From Mercenaria mercenaria (Eukaryota > Mollusca > Bivalvia > Venerida > Veneridae), in assembly GCF_021730395.1 (NCBI RefSeq), contig NC_069365.1, forward strand, positions 24,092,001 through 24,156,000: 64,000 nucleotides of DNA, given 5' to 3'. Made by a program: the position numbers and the translations under genes. This document shows, one piece after another, positions 22,465 through 31,930 of this stretch. Every line of letters starts with the position of its first letter. Position 1 is the stretch's first letter. The notes under the pieces are model-generated. The model did no database searches. It saw only the letters and a list, made by a program, of their open reading frames with translations, and was not told the origin of the DNA.

Positions 22465-22650
22465 TACATATTCTTTATTCGACATAAAATTGCAAACATA
22501 CAATTTATAGTCAATACAAACAGCACAATTTTGTAAAGCATAACACAACAATGTACACTTCTATATCATAACTCCCGACAACAAACGGGTATGAAAAAGA
22601 ACCTGATCATAATTTACTCTTATCTACACAACTAAGAGCAGGGTAAGGGC
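22431..22650 (-). pseudogene. Retrocopy fragment with poly(A) tail
   Basis: On the minus strand, about 33 A's follow CGAATAAAGAATATGTATGT, that is an AATAAA signal some 15 bases before the tail. This is the mark of a reverse-transcribed mRNA 3' end. The right flank AACTTTTGATTGTAA (from about 22,651) resembles AACTTTTGAAAGGAA next to the tail (12 of 15), a possible target duplication. No recognisable protein; a 3' UTR-only, 5'-truncated insertion is the simplest reading. An internal oligo(A) run with chance AATAAA is the alternative. Confidence 0.45.
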
Positions 22651-23734
22651 AAGTAACTTTTGATTGTAATTATATGACAACTTGCAGAGGTTATTTCCCT
22701 TGCATTGCTTAACTAATTTGTGGATATAACGGGTATTATTGGACCTTGCATTGAGAAAGTGACGCTAAGGAGTATCAACGGCTCATTGTTTGAAATTAAT
22801 CGCTACATAAATAAAATAAGCCATGAATCGCCATTACATATATACATCGGTATCGAAATCACATTATTTCTTGTTTCATCCTCTAAGCTCAATGACGTTA
22901 TGAAACGAATTTTTTAATACGATAACATCCGCAAATAGATTTACGATGAAGCATTAATCAGAGATTTAGCTACGATATATAAAAGCTAGTTCCTTGACAG
23001 ATATGTCCAAAAGTCAAGGTGTGGACGATGTTGTAAATATTTTCGGATATGATTTATGTCTATGGACCAAACTTCTTGGTTTTACACTTTTAGTCTTTCT
23101 ACTATAAGTACTATGCACAAGATTCACTATTTCGTAATTTTCTTACTTTTTTGTCACCGTTTACTTGAACATTTTGCATTGGCAGTCAGGTGTGACCATG
23201 TCCAACATTTCTTTTGTTACACTGGGTATAATTATATGACACACACTGGTCCCGCAACAAACACACTGGTCCCACAACAAACTGTATGCAGTGCCCAAGA
23301 AAGTAAAGCTATCTTTACTGATTGTTGAGTTGCAGTGCCATCATCTTTGTTCCCAGAACATAGCTTTTGTATTACAAAAGATAACGGACACTTTAATGCA
23401 TGATATAATCAGCACAAAATGACAATGTGCAAGACCTGTAACTCTGGTCTAGCGTCAAACATTCTTGAATTATTTCAGTACAACAAGACAGTATGTAATG
23501 TCCAAATACTCAGTCATTTTCCTTCTTCTAAAAATATGCTTACTTCTTCCAAGTTCTTGTCCACGTACAATTGGTTTTCTGTCTTTATGAACAATGAGGA
23601 AATCGTTACAGTACATTGTAGGAAATAAAACTGCGTCTTCTCTTATCAATGTGTTGCATTCAATATTTTTGATAGCATTTGTCGCATATGGGAATATTAC
23701 TTTATAACATCCCCCACCTCGAAGATCAGGCGGC
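22651..23734. other. No gene seen; weak repeat fragments
   Basis: Contains a short duplication CACACTGGTCCCRCAACAAA (about 23,240-23,280) and a phrase near 23,415 (GACCTGTAACTCTGG) like the minisatellite monomers to the left. The frames here show no family resemblance. Confidence 0.35.
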
Positions 23735-23869
23735 ATACTGTAGGCGTACATTTATTAACGTGGCAAAAATTTAGCGCAAACGCAATTTTGGTGAAATATC
23801 TAATTAATGTGTGGACGTCAATTAGCGCTCTCGCGAGAACGCTAATTTCTAATTTTAGCGCTGTCCGAG

Positions 23870-24154
23870 ATGAGGCTCTCGGAGATTCACGAGGATTTTC
23901 ACGAACACTCATCTTCGTACATAGTGATGGAGCTCGTTATTTCACAAAAAGGAAAGTTACAACTTGTGTTTGATGGATATATTTTTGATAAGGACAAACG
24001 TCGTAAGGATAAAGTATTAAAAACGTATTGGCGACGTGTCATACAAGAATGTTCAGGTCGAGCTGTAACCATCGGGGAACCACCGAATACCGAAGATGCC
24101 CGGGGAACAAAACGCTACACCATCATAGAGGCCCTTAGAATTACCAATATCTAA
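23870..24154 (+). CDS. FLYWCH-like zinc-finger fragment
   Basis: A 94-codon frame from ATG 23,870. Residues about 21-68 read like a FLYWCH domain: VISQKGKLQLVFDGYIFDKD, then a Lys/Arg-rich turn and TYWRRVIQECSGRAVT. FLYWCH fingers are DNA-binding modules often fused to Mutator-like transposases. The Cys expected after YW is Arg here, while the ECSGRA Cys is present, so zinc binding is doubtful. The tail EPPNTEDARGTKRYTI does not continue into a recognisable transposase. The frame lies just inside the left terminal repeat and points inward, as the first exon of a transposase gene would; a domesticated host exon is less likely. Confidence 0.45.
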   Translation: MRLSEIHEDFHEHSSSYIVMELVISQKGKLQLVFDGYIFDKDKRRKDKVLKTYWRRVIQECSGRAVTIGEPPNTEDARGTKRYTIIEALRITNI

Positions 24155-27027
24155 TAAACAAACTGAAAAAGAAAGCAAGAACTTACTCTGGAAGTAAATC
24201 ATAGTAGCAATAAACACGTTATTATTGTAATTTTTTACACGCGATCTGTTTCAGGCCTGTACCACCATAAATAACCGAACATGAGCGAATATTAGTTTTT
24301 TAAATTTATTATATATTTTTGGATTAAATTGGTCATAAACATCAAAATACATGAACGATCTTTTCTGAATACATAATATTTTAATAAGTATACTAACTGA
24401 ATTACATCCGCTGAAAGTTTTTACCTGTGAGATTCGATTTTCGTGTTCGTGGACTGAAATAAAAACATTGCAAACTTTGCACTAAACAAGCTATCAAAGA
24501 ACAATAAGTGAAGGCAAAAAACAAAACTAAAAAAGTATATATATATATATAACTGCACTTGAGAAAAGACTACGTCGATTGTTATGTAAAGAATACCTTC
24601 CTAGGAGATAAAAACAGGTGTCATTACGCCATAACAAGGTCCAAAATTCTTGAAGGATATCTATCCATCATGATATGATGATCAAAATTAACGACGTTTG
24701 AGACAATGTGGCGCGGCGTTATTGAAATTCTATAGTTTAACTACAGTAAGTATTCCATTGTTATTTTTGACAACTCGTAAAAAACGGTTATGGCGTTGAT
24801 TTATAACAATAACTCTTAAGCTAATGTTTCCTTCTAAATAATCAAATAATTAAAAGCAATGGTATCGTATACAGGGTTGTCAAATTATCTCTGTTTTATT
24901 GTTTTATACTTTTGTTCATAATTACTAAATGTATACAGTTCAACAACTTATGGATGACAAATACATCGGTTTTAACGGTACAATGAAAACCAATCTATTT
25001 AAATAAAGTTTGCTATGATCAAAGGAAAGTCGATACTGATATATATATAATTCACTAAATAGACGTTTTGTTGTTTTGCTAATATCTTAAACCTTACCGA
25101 AATTATGTCATTAAGTTTGCAGAGTAAGGGAACATATATCATTTTTGTCATACTTCAATTAATTTGAATGAATTTAAACCATATTGCTAACTTTTTTCAT
25201 TATTGACTAAATGACAGATATATTATCTTACGAATATGAACATACAGAAATAAAGAAATGAGCTGTTATCTGTGACATAGAATGATATTATTTGACACGA
25301 AACTTGTCTAGTATGTCCTAGTGTGTCCAAACTAAGCTCTTTGTCATCAAAATTGAGTTATTGTCAGATACAAGATATCAGTGTTGCACAACAATTTTCA
25401 CACCTGCACATTTTAATACCACCACCCATTAACTGAACATTAACCGTAAATGTTCGAGTCTTAATCTTGACTGTCTGAAGACTAAGACCGAACCTTTCAG
25501 ATATGTGTAAAAATTTCAAGGTAATTTAACCCCTGAAAATAAAGAAAAAGTGTAAATAAATTATATGTCGATGTTTTTGTCGAGCTTTTGTCGTGTCGAT
25601 GTTTTGACTGTCGATGTTTTGTCGCGCTCCCAGTATAATATGGTATCGAGACAATACTCCTCTGGGACAATACACCCTTGGACTTTACTCCTCCAGGTCT
25701 TTACACCCTAGGACTTTACACCTCCCTTATTTATATACTATAGATATCTATTGTGTAGGCAGTAATAATTATTGATTATTTAAGTTGAAATTGATTTGAT
25801 TAAATAGAGGGAGTTTGTCACACTTACACTGAGTAATTGATAATTAAAAGTTAGGCATGTGGATATTAATCCACTGTTGATGTTAATGAAATAGATTGAA
25901 ATTATTTGGGAAATAAAAGTTAATTGGGTATTTTTGTAGGCTCTCAACACAAAATATCTAGCCAAATCTGACTGATATTTTCCAAATAGATTTTAATTCT
26001 TTTGTAAATGTTTTAAGAATGGATGCTGGTTCAAAATTCTGTCTTGTTGAAATTTGCTTTTTTCAGATTTATGTATTATTCAGCTTTCTGATTAATAACT
26101 CATTTTTTAACATATTTATTTATAATTATTATATTCTAATTAATAACTCATTATTAAACATTTTTTTAATTATTACAGTATTAAAATTATTATAACTCTG
26201 TTTCAAACTTAATGTGAATTGTAATTGACCAATTTAGGATTATTTGTCAAATATTGTGAAGGTAGAAAGATCATATATTAAAAATGATAATTAAAAGGTG
26301 TTTGTCAATGCATTTTGTATCAGTCATTACATTTTATAAAACAATATTAAAATATTTTTCAATGTATTATGAAGTTATTTAATTTAAAAGATAATATACA
26401 TATATTTGAGACAACATTTGTCTGTTTAAAAACTGATCTCATTGCTTTATGATATATATTGTCCAAAATAATTTCTAAAAAAATATATTGTCTTAAATTA
26501 CATGTTAATATTATCTTTCACATTCCTGTGAAATTCCAATTCAAGCAAGTGTCACTGTTTGATAGTAATGTCACATTCCAGAGATGCTATTATGTCTAGC
26601 AATTAGTTAATTCCCACATATCACATGCCTGTATTGTTTTATTAAAGTATACATGGAAAAAACTTAAAGAAGGAAAAGAACAAACTCAAAGATATATCAC
26701 TTTTTTTAATAATTTTCATAATTTATCATTTCATTCTCATGTAACACTGTAACAAATTAACATATAAAAATGTACTTATATGTATATCTAATAATCAATC
26801 ATCCACTTCACATCTTAGAAATTTTACTCATATTACTCATAGTCATTTTTAGCCAAAGATACACAGTCCTAACAAATATATGTTTCTTAATTTATCTGAA
26901 GTGTTCGCTTTCTTAAATGCATATCAGAATAAACAAATTTAAAAGATAATATCCTTGTAAATTATATGTGTGTCTAATCAGCAATCGTGCACTTCATGCC
27001 TTAGATATTTACAGTCGTATATATTTT

Positions 27028-29028
27028 TCACTTAGCCATATACCCGGCTGGTCCATAAACATGGCTGATTCCTTGAAGGAATTTGGTGGCACTCAGTTCC
27101 TTTTTTTCATACTGATCCCAAAGCTCGGATATTTCTTTCTCACAATGTCTAGTTTGGCGACGCTGTTGTCTTCCAACACCATGGTCAAGTAGTTCATCGA
27201 TGTCGATCTCGGTATCAAGGGCCTGTTTCCGCAGAGCTGGCACCATTCGGTAGAAGGATAGTGACCGGTACCCACAATCACTGTTTAGACGGTTGTGCCA
27301 ACCTGAAAGGGAGATATATAAAATTATATTAATGTATTTGAAATTGAATACAGTAAATAGAATTTAATTCAAAAGGGATTATTGATCTAACCCTTCATTG
27401 CTTTATTATAATTCACTTGTATATTCCTTGTGTGATGTATTATATTCTAATAATTCTTTCTAATAATACATGTTTTTAATTCTTAAAAATATCAGTATTA
27501 TCTAAGTCTGTAAGAACAATGCATTTAAAATTAAAATGTAATTTAAATCGTTGTTTGTAATTATTGCTATGCTTGAATGTTATTTTGTTTATGGTGAGGT
27601 AGATTTAAAACAGATCATTTTCTTTCACTTTGCCATAAAAAATATATTAAACTGGTTAAGAGTGCTAAGTTATTACCTTCAACGTCATTGTTTGTGCGGA
27701 TCCTGTACCTGAAGACACACCAGCTCTCAATGGGAAATAACTCGGACTCTATCCACTGTTGTCTGATGTAATGGACAAGCTCTTTTTGTTGGTCATTGGT
27801 AGCACGCGCTGCTAGACTGTTAAACATTGTTGCGATATGATTGCTTGGCAGGAATGGTAGAACAAGGAGTTTACGGATCCAATCCCAGACAGACTTGCGC
27901 TCCATGTATGCTGGACCTAGCCCAATAGATTGTACGTGACGCCAAGAAAGGCAAAGGGAGGTAATAATAATTTTTCAAACTTGCGTTTCTAATGAATTTC
28001 ATCTAAAAACATAATTTTTACTGAATATATTTTACAAATATATTACAATATGTCTAATATTTATACATTTCCTTAGGCAAAGTATGTTTATTAAATTTAT
28101 ACTTATGATAAAATAACTCTATCTTGGTTGGGCAACCAGGATAGGAAAACAAAATTTTAAAAATACCTCCAGTGAAAATCTAATTTGTATTAAGTGTTAA
28201 GTGAACATAAATGAGTGTAAATGATCAGATGCTAAATTTTTGAACAAATCCATTACATGGCCAAAATCTGATTATCCACCTTTAAAAAGCTGACTAAAGT
28301 TTTTATTTTCACACATATATGTTATACCTCATGTTGTCATGCATTATGACAGAGATCTATGATTTAAATTGAAATGGACAGTTTATTTAAGCAATCATTT
28401 TAGCACCTTATGATAATCCTATTACTGGAAATGTGATTAGATTAACATAATCCTTATAATATTACATAGCAAAGTAGACATCTTGTGTTACACCTGAAAC
28501 TCATCAAAGGATTGACAGTTGGTTATTATTAAATGAAGTAAATGAATAAATAAACAAACTAGTACCGGTTATATTTTTGAATATTAAGTATCAGTAGGAA
28601 AAGAAAATTTCATTTATATTTCTTCCAAATAAGAATACATGTACTTCCTGCAAGGTAATATTTTTTTCAATTAAACATAATGTCAAACATTTGTAGTGAA
28701 ACAGATTCTGGAATTTTCCTGTCTTTAGTTTTGATTGAAAAAAATAGTGTAGACACATATAAAAATCAGACTCCAAGTCAGATTAAACATTTTTCCCATA
28801 TCCCTGTCATATTCTTTGTTTCAAAACAACATTTAGATTGGAAACTGCTGTAGAAAAGTGCCAGTTTGATTCTGGTTCAAAAAGAAATGTCTTTTATACT
28901 AATGTAATTTAAAAGCACTTACCAGTGTTTCCGCATTTGATATGCTGCCATTTTCCACAGTTGTCACACGACAAGGCAAGATGACGTGTAGCAACAGTCT
29001 TAGAACAAAAAGCACACTTATTTGACAT
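27028..29028 (-). pseudogene. MULE transposase gene, core deleted
   Basis: Exon 1 (29,028-28,923) starts MSNKCAFCSKTVATRHLALS and ends QHIKCGNT before a GTAAGT donor. It shows C5-x2-C8-x12-C21-x2-C24-x4-H29-x2-C32, a PHD-like zinc pattern. The next recognisable coding begins near 27,960 (WRHVQSIGLGPAYMERK) and ends RTNNDVEG at 27,677 with donor GTAATA. The last exon (27,302-27,028) follows an acceptor CTTTCAG and completes Gly, then WHNRLNSDCG, running to a charged C-terminus and TGA. The RTNN-VEG-WHNRLN junction is the usual C-terminal motif of Mutator-like transposases, so this intron is real. The D-D-E catalytic part and any FLYWCH domain are missing between exon 1 and 27,960, and no clear acceptor is seen there. 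Inactive as a transposase; the two ends may persist because splicing or binding is still used, or merely by recency. Confidence 0.7.
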
Positions 29029-29251
29029 TGTAATCCAGTATAGAATAACGGTGTAACATAAATGAAATCTTAGAATAAGACATTATTCCAAGGTAGTCTT
29101 AACATATATACCCGGTCAGATAATTAGTGTGCATTGTTCCGATTATGAGTATATCACACAAAACATTTAATTCTTTTAATTTTTTTAATTGCAATCATCA
29201 TCAAAGGATCAATTAACCTTTGAAATTCTTGTTACTATATTTGGGTGTGCA

Positions 29252-29403
29252 AACTTGGTAAATTATTGTGTTTATAAGATGCTAATGCTTTAAATATTAT
29301 CAATCAGTGGTCATTAAAACATCAAAGAACTTGGTAAATTATTGTGTTTATAAGATGCTAATGCTTTAAATATTATCAATCAGTGGTCATTAAAACATCA
29401 AAG
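29252..29403. repeat. Perfect 76 bp tandem duplication
   Basis: 29,252-29,327 and 29,328-29,403 are identical as printed (AACTTGGTAAATTATTG ... AACATCAAAG). Perfect identity in AT-rich DNA implies a very recent duplication or an assembly artefact. It lies between the MULE first exon and its right terminal repeat. Confidence 0.85.
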
Positions 29404-30379
29404 ATACAGGTGTTAATGTTTCTTTTGTGATGATCAATTGATTAACATAACAATTATATTAAGGTTACTTTAATCTTGAACTTAGAAAAGTGTGACACAA
29501 ATCATTATCACTTTTGTATTATTACAGCTATAAAGTTTGATTTTTAAAAAATAAACAAGATTTTATACTCATAATTTTGAATAAAATAATTAAATATACG
29601 AAAAAGTTGTAAAATATATATATATAAAACCTTGGACTTTACACCTCCCTTTTGGAGGAGTAATGTCTCAGGTTTGGAAGGTGTAAAGTCCCAGGGTGTA
29701 TTGTCCCAGAGGAGTAAAGACCTGTATTCTATAATATTGCCTACGTAACTGTATTGTCTTCTTGTATTTTATTATAATAATCTGCGTGTTTTATATATAT
29801 ATTCTTTATTATAGTCTCATCTGTGTACAAACAATACATGCACATAAAATAATCAGAAATTATATTCTGTATACTAGTTATAATTGCTGAAATAACACGA
29901 CATTGTCACACATTTTAATCATTGAATCCCATTTGTCCTACATGCATTGTGTCTTAATACAAACGTTCACACCTTTCCGTAAACGAGCGGCTGCAACAAC
30001 GGACATGCCCGAAGGTGATACGGAAATCGATAACAACTTGATCAAATGAAAAAAAAAAAAACACAAACTTCAAGCTTAATTTTTTTTTTGCAAGATCATA
30101 TATTTAAAATAATAATATGAACAATAAACAGGAATATCATACGAACCTTAAAATATTAGCAAGCAATGTAACTAGTACAAACCCTCAAGAGTATTTATTT
30201 GCAAAAGTTCGAAGAAAACATCATCAAATGAAAATGTACATGAAAATGCTTGGCGAATTAATGCGCGGACATGAATTAGCGCACGTGGCATAGCGCTAAA
30301 AGCGCTGTTATAAGTACACCGCTAAAATAAGTAAGCCTACAGTATTGTTTTACTCATAGGTCTGTCTGTCTGTCGGTCG

Positions 30380-30690
30380 TTTACGATGAATAACTGGAGA
30401 ATGCTACGACAGCCGATATTCATAGGATCATTGCATGTGGTCATTAGATGACCCATATTGTTTTGAGAGCCAGTAGATCAAATTTATTTATTCGATGTAA
30501 ATGAGATGTGGAACCAAAATTTTTAGTCCTGTTTGGCGCCATATCACCTATACTGTGTTGGTGCGCCGTAAAACCCAAATAAATAAATAAATTTGATCTA
30601 CTGGCTCTCAAAACAATAAGGGTCATCTAATGACCACAAGCAATGATCCTATGAACATCGGCTGTCATAGCATTCTCCAGGTATTCATCG
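30380..30690. repeat. ~310 bp palindrome with SINE tail in its loop
   Basis: About 105 bp arms (30,380-30,492 and 30,583-30,690) are inverted copies with about ten differences: GATCAAATTTATTTATT against AATAAATAAATTTGATC, GAGAGCCAGTAGATC against GATCTACTGGCTCTC, GACAGCCGATATTC against GAACATCGGCTGTC. The loop (about 30,520-30,590) matches the 3' tail of the Leu/Ser-type SINE (TTGGCGCCATATCACC, GTGTTGGTGCGCCGTAAAAC). A Leu/Ser-type SINE fragment therefore sits at the centre of a foldback. Confidence 0.7.
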
Positions 30691-31930
30691 GAAAGGTCAT
30701 CGTCACAGTGAACTCAGAACTGAAAAATCCTTGCCACTTATTCACTGGAAGATACGTGGGCTATGATTGACTAGGGTCTGTAGATGTTCTCTACGGCTTA
30801 ACCTTCAAAACAGACAGCAACCTTACTAAATGCCAAAATCCCGGCAAAACACAAGCCTGATTAGACACGTCATTGAATATGGATTATCCACGTTGAACCC
30901 TCACTAGTAGAAATACCAAAAACTAGAATCAGTATGGTGTCGGACAGCACGGTTTGGCACAGGGGAATACAAGACTTTAACCAGCACAAGCAGGATGATC
31001 TAAGGACCATCATCCTTGGGGCCTGATCCAAGTCACATTTGCACTTGCGCAATATTTGTGCGTGGTGAAGTTTTTCGGCCTTTGAATGTAATATAAATAT
31101 ACGCCCGTAGCAAACTGGAATGAAATTTATATTGGGACTGATTTGTAACAGGAAGAAAAAGAAAACTGAAAATATACAACGAAACATGTAATCATGTAAG
31201 TGTTTGTTCCTGTACCAAGAAAATAATGTAGAGATAACTTAGAAGTCTCACTTCACATGAAAGAAACGTTACGTATACAACATTAATATCACTAATGGTT
31301 AATGAAAAAGATTTAATTGATCGGTCATAAATGTTCTTCATAAACTAATGACGGAAGTAAATTCATTTTTCCAAGAACCTTCTGCCGCATATGATCTAAA
31401 TCTTTTTACATGTTTGCATGTACGCATATTTTACAACTGGTGCACGTGAACAGTTTACGAATAAAGACACGACAGACAGGCTAGCAGCTGCACGTGCTAA
31501 GTATGTCAGCACTTCTGTCATGCATGTGCAGTATCACACGCAAACTTATGGCAAAAATTATTGAGCTTCCCTTCTCACCGTAACTAGTCTACGGCGACCT
31601 GACTCCTGTTTGTTCAATGTTTCGGGGAGACCGCATTTTTCAAATGTTTATTTTAGCACGTGTAACTGTGTAATTTATTGATATGTGCAATATTAGTGTT
31701 CCAGTTTTGATAACCTTTTCGAAGAGTATCACAGGCCGGCCAGTCCGATTTACATAAGGTACATTAAGGGCACTCGGCAATTTACGTGTCCGTAATAGGC
31801 AATTCGGAATTCTCCCGACGTCAAGTAGCTCAAACGCTTGTATAACTTTCCGTAAAAAGGACAATGCCTAAATCGCATTGTAAAATACTTAATTAGTCGA
31901 TAGTTTTTAACAGGCCCACTAGCTGTATAT
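30691..31930. other. No gene seen
   Basis: Contains several short frames, one minus-strand (31,187-30,870) with a hydrophobic start, but none with conserved motifs. It would include the 3' UTR of the RING gene; AATAAA-like strings occur (for example AATAAA near 31,460 on the plus strand), but I cannot fix a poly(A) site. Confidence 0.35.

Larger units (their letters stand above)
25642..29729 (-). mobile_element. Mutator-like element with iteron-built terminal repeats
   Basis: Terminal inverted repeats of about 95 bp (25,642-25,735 and 29,628-29,729) share GGGACAATACACCC and GGACTTTACACCTCC. Each is built from 16-17 bp units of the form GGACWWTACWCCTY. TATAATAT flanks the element on both sides (25,634-25,641 and 29,730-29,737), near the 9 bp duplication expected of MULEs. 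Minus-strand coding pieces lie inside: a PHD-like first exon and two C-terminal transposase exons. It interrupts the larger 23,735-30,345 element. The middle (28,000-28,900) lacks the catalytic core, so this copy is non-autonomous. Confidence 0.75.
23735..30345. mobile_element. 6.6 kb TIR DNA transposon enclosing a Mutator-like element
   Basis: ATACTGTAGGCGTAC at 23,735 pairs with GTAAGCCTACAGTAT ending at 30,345. The next ~100 bp on both sides hold related blocks in the same order (TTTAGCGC, then GTGGACGTCAATTAGCGC against ATGTCCGCGCATTAATTCG). No convincing target duplication is visible. The left end is followed within 50 bp by a FLYWCH-like frame on the plus strand. The central 4.1 kb is a separate element (25,642-29,729). 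Family not certain: FLYWCH suggests a Mutator-like (MULE) origin, but no DDE domain belonging to this layer was found. Confidence 0.6.

Noticed and set aside
30870-31187. 105-codon minus frame with a hydrophobic start
   Set aside because: The hydrophobic run is short Phe-rich text from poly-A/T sequence, with no conserved motif, splice structure or repeat in the neighbourhood.
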